The notes: a model not told the origin generated them from the letters alone. DNA of 64,000 nucleotides from Siderastrea siderea (GCA_964030785.1 OZ034971.1:48100578-48164577); one strand, 5' to 3'; shown: positions 26,376 through 56,600, counted from the first letter of the stretch. Numbers and translations: made by a program.

Positions 26376-28499
26376 TTACATGTATCCCCGCTTTCTACAC
26401 CTGTGCCAGATAGCACGAAAGATAACACACACCAACATTAGAATCGTGGGAATAAGAAAAGGTGGGTTTTTATACGCCAAATAACGTAACGGGAAGGCGG
26501 TAGTATCACGAAGTATTGCCGTTTTGTGGTCTTTGCTTGTATATGGCATTGAGCCTAAGATCTTCGAGAGTGGGCGAAATACATATTTATAAACATGACC
26601 GCATATGCCATGATAAACATATTTGCCTTTCTAAATCTAGAACATCGTGTGCGAGCTTTGTCTTGCTCAAGGTTTAAAAAATACCTCGCTATTTTTAGGA
26701 AACCCAGATATTTTGGTCAATTTTTCCGCCTTCAAGGCCAATTAGTACCATTTATAATTTAAGGCTTGTATCAGGTCATTTCCAAAACATTTAACTGGAA
26801 CTTGGTAGGCTATAAACTTAAAATCCTTAAAAACACTTTTACAATACTCTGTTGTTTACGTGTAATATTAAAATACAAGACATTTTGGGTACAAACTAGA
26901 CTGGAAAATAGTTAAACAACTTTTGAGGATTTATAGAAGGGTAAGAGGTTTTGAAAAGCGGTGAGAATGTAAGTGTCTACTATCGTCCTTAAAAAGGGAA
27001 TTTATTATTATTATTTTTAGCTGAGAGATGACCCAACTGAATTATTGTCTTATATAGTAAGGTCGTGGACTTCTGATCATTGAAAACGGATAGCTGAAAT
27101 GCTGCGGATAGCTTAAAAAAAAGGACCGGCACTCGTTTCATTTATAAAATCTATAAGAACTGAATAAAAAATTTCTAGCAGCCTAATTTCTATCGGACTT
27201 ATTAATTTCCGCGCCAAATTACTCATTTAAGTTAGGAATATCGGCCCCTACCTGTTTACTTGAGACTGACTGTCGTCTTGCAAATGACGACTAAGTTAAC
27301 GTGAGGACGTTTATATGAAGAACAAAATATGTCTTCAGTTCAGTATAGATCTGTCTGCACTTACTCAGTACTAGGCGCGAAAAAAAAATCCAAGTTAATC
27401 CCCAGTGGAACCGCATCAGCTTTGATCGTGATCGTTTCATTGCGTAAAATTGATATCATTGCTTATTACGTGATATTGAGAAAGCGGAAAATTTAAAGGA
27501 AATTGAAAACCTTGGAACAAAAACAAACGCTAACTTTATATTGACATAACAAACCACACCCTTACGTCCCTTTCGAAAATAACCTTTAGTAAAAGTGATC
27601 TCCGATTGGCAGAAGAAAGCCATGTTTCTATTACTCTATAGAAACAAGGTAAACATCCTCTGGGTAATATTATCTAAAGGAAATAGATAACATTTTGTCT
27701 GTGTTTCTATGGAATTCACGGAAACATTCGTAATAATTTGGGAGTCAGGAACTGAGGCCGCAGCTGTAGGAAGTGTTTACAAAACAACGTCTCATTCTTC
27801 TAGACTTTTGCTGAGTCATGTTTCAGTGAATCCATGGAAACGAGGAAATCGTTTTGTTTTGTTTTGTTTCTTTGTCTGGTTAACGAAAAGCGTATGTTTC
27901 ATTAGTTTCGGCCTTTACACGGAAGATCACTGTGACTTTGCCAAGACTGAGACTCAGGAGCAGATGGATTTGAAACTCTTAGCGAAACATTCGGAATGGC
28001 AGGACTCTCGGTTTGGCACTAGTGATAAGTAAAAATTATAGGAGCAGGAAAATCTGAGGGTGCATTTCATTTGGACATATGCCAAATATTTCCAATCTAT
28101 TCCTCTTCGAGAAAAGTTGTGAAAAGACGTCATTTTCTTTATCGCCGCTTTGTCAGTCTTCGGTCGTTTGGACATTTTCCCCGATTGCCGTAAGAATTGC
28201 GTACAGAGTATAGATCAGTATAGGTTTCAGTATTCCTTTTTCGGAATACTTGGAATATATGCCCCCCGCCCCCCAAACTGCGCTCTTTTGGATATCAGAG
28301 AAATCTTTTATTTTTGATATTATCTGTCTCAGACGTGCCTCTGTAATCAGACTGTGTGTAATTATCATAGCCGCGTTGAGCAGAATCGTGATTAAAAGAA
28401 CTGTTTATATTTGCCTTCGTGTGCAAAATCAACATCTTTAAAACATCTGAGACTCCTGTAACGTTACAAGACGTCATCGGTCAACCATGAGGGTCAACC
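26376..28499. other. Intergenic DNA upstream of PSMC5
   Basis: No recognised gene. A frame at 27709-28032 resembles no known domain. Within it GTTTCTATGGAATTCACGG (about 27703) is mirrored at 27822-27844 (GTTTCAGTGAATCCATGG), so it lies on a foldback repeat and is unlikely to be coding. Confidence 0.4.
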
Positions 28500-29000
28500 C
28501 CGAGAAATGGAGTAATAATAGCAATAATAATGTCTTTATTAGAAATCAGCAAATACACATGCTAATTCTACATTACGTTGACAAATTTGTTAAAGCCTTA
28601 AATTAACTAATTATAATACTTATGACTAATTTATAATCATAAAACTATGATGAAACCACTAATTTATACTCGAAGTATCATCTGTTAAAGAAATGTGATT
28701 TAAAACGTTCTGTATTAATTCTAGGCAAGAGGATACTAGGGTTTCTGAGGCGTGTAGAGGAAGGTTTAACTTTTGGTAACAGGTGAACAAAAGGATGGCT
28801 GGGCTAGTTAGGAACGTTTTTAAAAATAGCACGGTCCGCTTTCTCTACCAGATCAGAAATCTGAATAGGATAAGAATGTATTTGCGCTTGAAACAACGCT
28901 GAAGAAATTTCTGTACAGCTGTAAGTTGTGGAGGTGAAGCGGCATAAATGGGTAAGCCATAGGTGATCTTAGGAAAAACTAGGGATTTCTTTAGGTAAAA
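28500..29000 (-). pseudogene. Decayed LINE reverse-transcriptase 3' end
   Basis: Minus-strand translation gives GLPIYAASPPQLTAVQKFLQ, then after a stop and frame changes PSSTRLRNPSILLPRINTER, which matches the C-terminal tail pattern of LINE ORF2 proteins (T-R-x-R-N/T ... P-x-x-N-T-E-R-F-K). In-frame stops show it is dead. It differs from the LINE at 25175. A short duplicated piece (AACTAGGGATTTCTTT) marks its right edge near 28977-29010. Confidence 0.6.
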
Positions 29001-29009
29001 CTAGGGATT

Positions 29010-29345
29010 TCTTTGAACTCCTAATCGTATTCAATACCAAAGTGAATGTTTTTAGTATCAGATTTTTATCTCACCGCCTTCCTTTTTGGACGAAAACGGG
29101 AAAAAACTCTACCTTTTTTCCATCCAAAACGGCTAAAAGCCAGGTAAGTTCAGTAGCCATGTATACATTTTAAGACTAAACGAAGAAAGAAAGAAAATGA
29201 AAGAAAGACTGAAAGAAACGTTGGCGAGCATAAAGAAGAACTGGGCCCGAGTGAGACCCACAATCCATTGCCCCATTCATGATCTGAGCCCAACAACGCT
29301 AAGCATCATGGACCGGCTTTCAAATTTTGTCAAAGTCATTCCAAC
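29010..29345 (+). promoter_or_regulatory. PSMC5: PSMC5 promoter and 5' untranslated region
   Basis: This stretch lies just upstream of the first PSMC5 coding exon and must hold its core promoter and 5' UTR, unless there is a further upstream leader exon. No clear TATA box at a fixed spacing is visible, as is usual for a housekeeping gene. The transcription start cannot be fixed from sequence. Confidence 0.4.
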
Positions 29346-47576
<18,231 letters not shown>

Positions 47577-47860
47577 AGCCGCGAGACAACAAGACAATCT
47601 TCAAGGCAAAAAACAAATTGATTTTCTACATTTAACTTAACCGCCTGCTATTTGTGTTCATGGAACATCACTTCGTCAAGCAATAAGTGGCATAAGGGGA
47701 ATATAGAACATTAAACTCTGAGGTTGATATCTACATCAGGCGAGATTAACATTTTTTGGGATAGATTCCCATAACGGTTATGCAAAATATTTAAAGTAGT
47801 TCCTTTGCACCTCACAGAAGATCCCAGTATCTCTCCAAAAGATGGCAATAAGGCATTAAA
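47577..47860 (+). other. PSMC5: PSMC5 3' untranslated region, candidate poly(A) signals
   Basis: ATTAAA hexamers occur at 47710-47715 and 47855-47860 downstream of the stop. Either could direct cleavage; no canonical AATAAA is nearer. The true end needs transcript data. Confidence 0.35.
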
Positions 47861-49967
47861 ATCAGCTAACGTGTTATTTTGTTGTTTAATGTAGAAGGTA
47901 CTTACGAGATTTAGTAGCAGCTACATTCATTGAACAGTTTCTCCTAAAACTACAATAGCCTTGGTTCGGGATCGCGCGTGTAATAGTTAGAGGATGCATT
48001 TCAAGTTTTCCATAAACGTGGCAGGGTCTGGGACCTCCGCCAACGGAAACGTTTCATTTTAGTAGGTAATTTGTAGACGATTTTCAGAACACTTGGCATT
48101 TTGTATATGTAGTGAATTAATCGAAGATCAGTTAATATAAAAAAGAAGCTCAAAGTTCTCCTGACTGAAGTTTAGCAGCATCACAGCAGGCAGTCCTTTT
48201 CAGTTTTTAAAATCACCCTGGTTTCTTCTCGTTTCCAGGCGTGTAATTTGCTATTATTTTTTTCTTTATATATACTACGGGAACACTGAATCCAGTCCTG
48301 TTGTTACATGTATGTAATCTTTCAATATAAAACCAAACGATACTTCACCATTTGATGCAGTACAGTGTTTATAGGTAAGGCATTGTCGCAAACCTGTTAT
48401 GTGTTATGTGAAGTGATGTTTAGCCTGTGTTTGTGTGCTATTGAAATCAACCATTCTGGGTCGTTTAAGTTCGTTGAATTTTCAAGGGCCTTGGTTTAAA
48501 CTGTTTCAACTGTCAATCTCTGTGGAGATGGTTGACGATATTGGCCAATAACCAGCAACCATTTTAAACCAATGGTTGGAACAGTATTCTTTTAGGACAC
48601 GTCACCCAAAACTACTAATGTTAGTTTGCTTGCGATGGTTGTTCCCAATAGAACACAACCTGTTGTTGAGAAGTTTGGTTGTAGATTCCAGGGAGGGCTC
48701 CCCTCGGGTAAGAAATTGTGGGTTAACCCCCTCCCCTCCCAGTCTCCTTCAGGGGCATTATTTATGTCATCGTGCAATGTTTCTCAGGGAAACGTTGCTT
48801 GATGACCCAAGTAATGACCAGCTACTGTGGAGACCACTCCCTTGTTACTTACTAGCATGCATTAGCTTAGAACATGTATATCAAGAAGAGTTGTTATGGA
48901 TACAAGACTAGGTTGACTAGAATACTGTATATTGCTTCCTACAATCAAGTGTTTGATAACATTCAAATCTCTGAAGTGCTTCAGTGAACCTCTATTAGGC
49001 AGTGGTGTATAACGCTAAGGGAACTTGCTTGCGTCACCGCAAATACTCGTTATCGGGGTCTTCGCACTCGAGTTTAAAGCAATTTTCCCCTGTTCCTGTC
49101 TAAACGAAAATTGTTCCCATTAAAAGGTAGAAAGAATCTAGATCCAGCCACTGTAAGAAGCGCAAAGAAAAATCTTGTCCGTCAAACTCCAAGCTTAACC
49201 TTTTTTGCTCTGTTTTTCTAACTGGAAAACCCTTCGGTAATGACCACCGTTCGGCTTGAAAAGTCTGCGTTTAGCACCACTGAGCAATCTGAGCGTTTTT
49301 CAGCACTGACACCGCTGTAAATTTTTTTCCAACTTGTTTTATTGGTTTCCTTTCTGGTTGTCGGTTCTTCTTGACATCCAGAACAACAAATAAATGCAAC
49401 TTTGTTTTACATACTGTTCCGTGTATATATTCCCCTTCATCCACAAAAGGAGAGCCCATAGAAGAAATGAAATATTGTACGGCTCCTGATGGCCCTCGTT
49501 AAATAGCTGCACAACAGAATGCAAGCAAAATGGATTTTGCTTGTATATTAGCAACCCCAGTAGATAACCCCTACAGTTTAATATTTCACTGTTACTGATC
49601 CAACCAATACTCCAAAACAAAAAATCTTTTGCACTTCTTTCGCCACAACAGAAAAAAGAAAGAAGGAAAACGATCAAAAAATTCCACCAGCTTCTGTTCA
49701 GAGGTATCTTGTGATCAGGTTTTCGTAGTTGGTGTAAAGGGAGAATATTGTGTAGTTTCTTTACGACTTTTTCCCAGACCTTCACCGGCAATCCGTTTTT
49801 CGCTCGGACCACGTGACCCGAAACGGATCGACCGAGGAGAAAAAAGGGAGCCTAGGAACTAGGCAAGGGCGAATAAGGGGGAGGCAGAGAGGTTTCGACT
49901 TCTGTTCCTCTCGCTAATCAGTTTCTGCTGCCCCTGACTCCAGAAAGGAGCCTGTTCACCATTCAGA
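47861..49967. other. Region between convergent genes, no gene seen
   Basis: No recognised exon. The frames at 48576-48911 (plus) and 49339-49812 (minus) show no domain and unremarkable composition. Confidence 0.4.
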
Positions 49968-50104
49968 GCATCCTCGGAGACCCAGGGGCAGCTGGATTTT
50001 CATGGGCGAAAGTTTACAACAAGAGCGGGAGAGCTCTTGTTGTAAACTTTCGCCCATGAAAATCCCGTCGTCCCGACTAGCTGCCCCTGGGTCTCCGAGG
50101 ATGC
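49968..50104. repeat. Perfect 59-bp-arm inverted repeat (hairpin)
   Basis: The left arm 49968-50026 is the exact reverse complement of the right arm 50033-50104, apart from a 13-base block CGTCGTCCCGACT present only in the right arm. The loop is 6 bases (GGGAGA). No mismatch is visible over 59 pairs, so the duplication is very young or maintained. Confidence 0.93.
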
Positions 50105-51260
50105 GTTCAGAGGAGGTCCAACTTGTACATTTTCTGCTGCCGTCCTGTCCCATCTTGCCTCGTTACCCTCCCCTCTAAAAGCGACTGCGTGGCCGCAGGC
50201 GATTCTCACACACGGTCGCGTGTTCTTTTCGCTAGACAATCCCTGAGCGGAAAGACAGGCCGCTCGTAGGCTACGATTTTAAGCCCTGTATTGCCAAAAT
50301 GATTTTGGAAACTTTTCATTTATGTGACATGAATTCGACAAAGCGGGTGAATTGTCCACTACGAAGAATCATGAATCTGACGCAGTGTCAACTTTTGCGC
50401 GGTGTTTCCTTGCAATTCAAGTCAAGTCAATTTATTTTGTTAAAGCACATCATAGCTGTCTACATATAAAAATATGACTGATAATTGCAATCACTCTAAT
50501 TTCTGAGCTAACTTTAAGAGTCAATATTCAAAACAACAAACAGATCCAGGAATGAATGCTTTCTATTTCCTTTCCTATCAACACCCGGAGAAATCACCAA
50601 GCCCAAATTAATAAAGCTAAAAATAGACAAATTATTGTTTTCTTATTTCTACACTACCTACATGCAGATTTGCCTTATTTTGGAGTTCTCTCTTCCGACT
50701 GATTACTGCATTTCAAGGCTCTTTGCAGCTCGCGAAAATAAGACGCCTATCATCGGCCGCAGGGGCGTCGACACGTGCGCCTCACGTGGCCGTGAGCGAT
50801 GCAGAGAGGCGGCCGTATTCTCATGCTACTGTGGGTTCCTTGGCAGTAATCAGTAACTTGAAAAGAAAACTTACCTACTTTTATTTGAAGGCTCCACAAG
50901 TGAATGACAAAACTAATGTTTTCTTTTCTTTGGCTCAACCTGATAGATTCTATTTATATTAAATAAGATTAAAGGTTCTAGATGTCAATGGGACCAGTGA
51001 ACGATGATAGCAGGATGCTGTACTTGTAGGCATATAAGATTTTCTTTTTGTCCCAGAAATCTATTGAAGGGAGCCTCTGCTGTTACAACAAATGGACTTT
51101 AAATTGTTGGAAATAAAGTCTAAATCTCAATTCTTTAAGTTAACAAGTAAAAAGGAAGTTTTAGGGTACCAGTTAGTTAGATGTGAATAACACCTATTTT
51201 CGCTTTTGAATTTCCCGCGCGCTGCCATTTTGAATTCTTATGACGTCAAATGGTCGCCAG

Positions 51261-52796
51261 CAGGGATCCATATCAGCAGTCGTCAGGTCGTCCGAGACGA
51301 CTATAAAGTCCTGCGGACGAGTATCAAAAATTAAAAACTCGTCCGGCGGACGAGTAAGTTTTAAGGAGCCAAATTTGTTTCTTCAATTTCTCACCAGTCA
51401 ATGTACCCGTGTTTTGAATGTCCACCAGCCATTCAGTGATTCCGTACTGTAGTAAACAGAAGATTAATGTTCTGTAAACACCGTTTCGTTGCTCGTACGA
51501 CACCTTATGCGGTACTCTCAGAAGTGAAATGTTTGCAGACATTTTCTTGTTTTTGACCTCTGATGTACTGCAGCAATATGCAAACACAAAGGGTGCGTTT
51601 CTTTGGGAAAATCCAAATCCGGATTCTTGTATCCAAAAACGGATTTTGCGTTTCTTTACCTAAATCCGAAAATGGATTAATCACGGATTAGTGATCTGAA
51701 GAATCTACACTCCGAGTGGATACATCAGATCAAATCTAAATCCGGATTTTTAGGATTCATGATCCGTGCGTTTCTTTTGGGGACGGATCCGAAAATAGTA
51801 CATCTGTCAAGCGGTCTTCCATGCAAATTTACTGGTCTCGCCATATTTTCTCTCGATCTTGCATGACAAAACATTCGATCGTGAAAAAGAAAATTCAGGT
51901 GATTATTCCGTTCCGTATATTTGAAAAGTTTTTTCCAAAAGCACAGACAGAAGCATTGACACGTCAGGATAACTTCATTTGTGTACCATTTCTGTAATTC
52001 AGGGACCAGATTTTGCTAACTGTGAACGCAAATAGCGAGTTCACTTGAACTACTGCAGATACTGTCCTTGTTTATAAATTGTTTGTATTCCATTCAAGTT
52101 GAATTCTTGGGCAGTAGGAGAGAATATCGTTCTGACATATATATTGCGTGCCTCCAGCCTGTCTTGTCATGACAAAATAATCCTTTTTCGGATTTTGCGT
52201 TTCTTTGGTGTCGAAGAATCCACATGATCTGGGATCACAAATCCGTTTTCGGATTTTCCCAAAGAAACGCACCCAAAGACTCTCGCTCTTTGGCCACACG
52301 TGAGTTTTGCAAAATGTGGCGCTACTTAAACAAAGTGTCGGCACCACCGCGAGAGAAAAGTTCTAAATACAAACAAGAGCAACAAAAGCGTGCATTTCTA
52401 CCATCGTGACAGCAAAACAGGCTTTGGCGTAAGACGTGGATGAAAGTTTGATCAAAATTGAAAGTTTGATCGAAAAGTAAATGCGCAAATCAAATGTTAA
52501 ACAGTGAACATTTGACATGCAAAGTACGTCTATCTTTTAAGTCCGTGTAGTTGAACTTGTAAAATGAAAGTGTTTGACAGGAGCCTTACTGGGTCTTACT
52601 GCGGTGCTGCTGCAGTAACATAATGAAAATAAAATGCAATCTTTCCACTTACTTGTTGTTAACTTTAAGTTTTTGAGTGTATTTTAATATTATTACGTAA
52701 TTTTGAATGGGCAAGTAAAATTTTGTCAGGGCAAGTATATTTTCTGACGTACTTGCCCCGTTGACGAGTTTGAAAAAAAGCTAATATGGATCCCTG
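51261..52796. mobile_element. CAGGG-ended hAT-like element, middle layer of a nest
   Basis: CAGGGATCCATATCAGC and its mirror GCTAATATGGATCCCTG (one mismatch), flanked by CGCCAG and CGCCGG (6 bp, one mismatch). It sits in the loop of the 51064-53031 foldback element and is itself interrupted by the MITE at 51591-52274. Confidence 0.82.
51591..52274. mobile_element. Harbinger-like MITE, copy 2, TSD AAA
   Basis: The same family as 40836-41529 but in the opposite orientation: GGGTGCGTTTCTTTGGGAAA to TTCCCAAAGAAACGCACCC, flanked by AAA on both sides (51588-51590, 52275-52277). It is 684 bp and highly similar to copy 1. Frames within it that look like proteins mirror those of copy 1 and are shadows of the repeat. 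Confidence 0.85.
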
Positions 52797-53031
52797 CGCC
52801 GGTATTGTTGTAAAGCAACGTTCTTTTGTATGCAGCAATAGTGGCAACCATTTGACGTCACAAAAATTCAAAATGGCAGCACCCAGGAAATTCAAATGCG
52901 AAAACAGGTGATATTCATAACTAACTTTTTGGTACACTAACGGTTACGTTCCACTTGTTAAGAGTTGAAATTCAGTCTTTAAGTCCAACAATTAAACATC
53001 AATTTGTTGTGACAGTGGAGGTTCCCTTTAA

Positions 53032-53496
53032 GCAGCATAAAAATACTTTGTGTAATTCATAACATTTGTTTTGTAATTTACAGTATACGTATTTTAAATA
53101 ATTGGTGTTCATATACATTTGAAGACGTGGTACCAAAGTCGCACTCTTGCTTTACCAGGTAAATAAATCATCATAATTTCTCTCCCAGTGGGATTACTTA
53201 CTTGTTTTTATTTTTTCAGGTCATGGTGAATGGGGTAAACGCGGTGTGCAGCATAGCGAAAAGAAAATAAATCCTTGCTTCCTTTTATACGCCGCGCAAC
53301 AACAAGGGCTGTAATGCAGTCTACCACTTGTAAGTTCTGCTAGTCAGGGCTACGGAGCGATTTGTGAATTTGTCAAAACAATATCAGCTAGCTAATTAAG
53401 AGCTTTACCTAACTAAGAGAACATTCCTGGAATATTCTCACTAAAACTGCCCTTCATCATGTAAATTCAATCTATAAATTCCATCATTCAGCAACT
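53032..53496 (-). other. Amine oxidase 3' untranslated region
   Basis: This lies just downstream of the minus-strand stop codon. TTTATT at 53207-53212 reads AATAAA on the minus strand and is a plausible poly(A) signal about 285 bases past the stop. Confidence 0.4.
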
Positions 53497-53629
53497 TCAG
53501 TCTGACTGTGTTGGAGATGGATCATCTAATCTTGAAAGAATTTCACTAGCAACCCGCTGACCAGCTTGGACAGCACCATTCATGTAGCCACGCCATTCTG
53601 TTGCTGTTTCAGTTCCCGCCCAGTGAATT
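53497..53629 (-). CDS. Amine oxidase last exon
   Basis: Encodes [20 protein letters not shown] then [15 protein letters not shown], the FAD-closing motif and last helix, then DDPSPTQSD and TGA. The second cage tyrosine (RGYMNGA) is kept. No hydrophobic tail follows. The acceptor CTGCTAG lies 70 bp from a foldback MITE. Confidence 0.94.
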
Positions 53630-56600
53630 CTAGCAGAACAAAGAAAAAGCAATTTGCCTTACCAAACAACTTACGGTCAGCAATCAAAGAAAACCAAAAA
53701 GTTACACGGGACGATTCGCGACGACGATTTTTAGCGCACTAATGTTGCGCTAACAGTTGATGTCGTATAACGTGGGTTGACGGACGATTTTCTGCGCAAT
53801 TTTCGCGTTGCAAGTTTTTAACCTGGCTTCAAAACCACGAATTTTGCGCCGCCTCCGTTGCGCTAAAAATCGTTCCATGTAACACGTCTTTTGCCAACGG
53901 ATTTCGCGGGCACGTTGCACTAAAAATCGTCCCTTGTAACATACATTAAAAATCGACGGTGAGTTGCGCTAAAAATTGTCGTTGCGAATCGTCCCGTGCA
54001 ACAGATCACCTTTTAAGTGTGCTAACATTTCATAGTTCTAGTGCTGGACTTGTTGACGTGGTTATGTCACAGCGATATTATAATATACACAAGCTCGGAA
54101 AATTCGTCAATTACAAAACCAAAATACTTTTTCTGAATCGCTTGGGCATTTAGTGTTAAAAGATCCCTGCCCAGCTGCAGGGCATCTAGACACTACCAAA
54201 AGAAACTATTACCTTGTGAACAGGCTCCCTAGTCCGCTCCTTAGTCCACAGTTTTCCTCGTGCACTATATATACCCCACTATTGTAAGCAGCGTGTTTGA
54301 ATGAAGCATGCTATAATTTATGTTTTTATTTGGCCAGAAATGTACCAAAAATTTTTGTCCGCATAAACCTTTTTGTAACTTCGTCACTTGTCCAAACTAA
54401 GGCGTTTATCGCAGTGAAAGTGTTTCAACCTAAGCTGTTGAAAAGAAGAAACCTGAAAAAATTCAAGCTTGACCGGGAATCGAACCCATGACCTCTGCGA
54501 TACCGGTGCAGCGCTCTAACCAACTGAGCTATCAAGCCAACTGGGCGCTGGTCAATTGAGAGTTCGTATTTATCCCGTAGATGGTGAATAAATGAACATT
54601 AATATATGAAATCATATATTTGAACTGCGGATAAAGATAGAATTATGTGAAGATCATCGCAGTGAAAGTGTTTCAACCTAAGCGGTTGATCTTCACATAA
54701 TTCTGCACCGGTATCGCAGAGGTCATGGGTTCGATTCCCGGTCAAGCTTGAATTTTTTCAGGTTTCTTCTTTTCAACCGCTTAGGTTGAAACACTTTCAC
54801 TGCGATGATCTTCACATAATTCTATCTTTATCCGCAGTTCAAATATATGATTTCATATATTAATGTTCATTTAAGGCGTTTATCTTAACAAAAAAGGAAA
54901 CAGTTTTATATTGTTAACACTCAAATAATTGTAAACACGTGCATTGGGTCGGGTATTTAAACAAAGTTCTGACAATTTCATTCTCGGCTCGCCAACCCGA
55001 AGAGTTATACTGTAAATAGTGTTTAGAAGGCATAATTACAGCAGTGACTAGACACACACTTGTCTGCTTAAAATGACCCACTTGAAAAGAGATAAATGGG
55101 ACGACTGATTGTCGCAAACCACCGTCTAAGTTAGACTTTGTGTAAATAACCAGCCATTACTTTATGCATTTCACTAGCATTTTTAGGTCTCCAGTTTTAC
55201 TCAACCACACTAAACAGATATACTTTCAAACCCCCTTTTGCAATTCAGCATTTTTGATCACTTAAGCGTGGACAAAACGCCAAAATGTATCAAGACATAC
55301 GCGGTTCATATGAAAATGCAGTTAACTGTAGGCAGAAAAACTAACAACTAGCTATTGATTTTAAGAGGTTTGTTCACAATCAAACTTAGCACCTACCATT
55401 TTCTTACCTCAGAAAAGGTTCTCTTAAACAGTCTCCATAATTAATAACAGCTCCAGGGACCATCACATCCACAGGACACCCACCGTTCCAAGTTTCCTTT
55501 GACCAATCCTGATTAAACAAACCACGTATTTGCCTAAATTTATTCCTTTACCTAAAAAAATTCTTATACAATCGATTCATCATTCGATTGATCTATATAG
55601 TGATCATTCATTTGATCATTATATAGTACACTTTAAAAAGTGTAAAAAAAAGCTTTGAACAATAAACAGGAAAATGTTACCAAACTTCAAGAAACTGTTT
55701 GTTTAGTAACATCCAACCTTGTTCCCAGGATCTCTCTTCTTCCCTGGGACAGAGACCCTGGGAACAAGGTTGAGTAACATTCTCCTGTGTATTACTTAGA
55801 CAACACTTTGCACTACAATGATTGCTTCTTTTCCAGCCAGGCCTGAAATGTTCAATAACCAATTGGTGCTAAATCCACAGAGGGTTTACAGCATGACACA
55901 CTGTTCAGGAGGTCAACTATCAATTCCGTATTTAAGGATAGCTTCCACTAAGACATTTTTTAATTTTAAAGTCAACTAGAATTGGTTTTCTAGGGGCCAC
56001 CCTTGGATACTAATTAGATAGTCGATCTCACAGAAGAATGTGAATTAATACAAAGTGGCCAACCTTTTGTCACAGGCAGATCCAGGGAGACATTTACGGG
56101 GTTGCAAATCCCCCCCCCCCCCCTTTGGGAAGTTTCTGAATTTGTCTCACTCCCCGTGTCTATTGCGTTTTCATCACAAAAATAATAGTAACTGATAATA
56201 ACTGATTGTCAACCCCCCCTGAAAAAAATCCTGGATCCCGTACCTGTTTTGTGCCTCCTGCTGTAATTATTTAAATCATAGTTTAATGATAACAATACCA
56301 AAATCTTTATTGCCAAAGAGACAATGCTTGTTGTACCATGAACAGTAAATAAATAGACAAAGAAAAAAGTAAATCGGGGGTTTATGTTTCTCTTAGTTAA
56401 AAAATTGTATTCACTCCTAATTTTAAAATAACTACAGTTTTAAAGCAGCTGAAGTAAAAATTTAGGAAATGAAGGTTTATGGAAATCCTCATTTATAAGC
56501 TTGCCATAAAGCTGAATTTGAAGTGGACACTACTGTTACACTATTCCAGGCTTGCCACTTCAGGCCAGACGTGCCCCAGCCCTGACTGGACCAAGGCAGC

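Larger units (their letters stand above)
51064..53031. mobile_element. Long-armed foldback MITE hosting nested transposons
   Basis: The left arm (about 51064-51260, TTGAAGGGAGCCTCTGCTGT ... TGACGTCAAATGGTCGCC) is the diverged mirror of the right arm (about 52830-53031, TGGCAACCATTTGACGTCAC ... GGTTCCCTTTAA). Similarity runs through arms of about 200 bp. The ends are TTGA and TTAA, so a TTAA target is possible. A CAGGG element (51261-52796) interrupts its centre. Without insertions it would be about 430 bp. Confidence 0.8.

Noticed and set aside
27709..28032. 107-codon frame upstream of PSMC5
   Set aside because: No domain; it contains the arms of an inverted repeat and lacks plausible splice or start context.
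48576..48911. 111-codon frame downstream of PSMC5
   Set aside because: No recognisable domain, no splice context, ordinary composition; probably chance in a gene-poor spacer.
52072..52347. 91-codon minus-strand frame similar to a plus-strand frame at 40838-41041
   Set aside because: The similarity is real but comes from two copies of a non-coding MITE; the frames include the terminal repeats.
54473..54541. Possible functional tRNA gene on the minus strand
   Set aside because: A and B boxes are present, but the anticodon stem has a mismatch, position 33 is not U, and the sequence continues into a SINE body found elsewhere.
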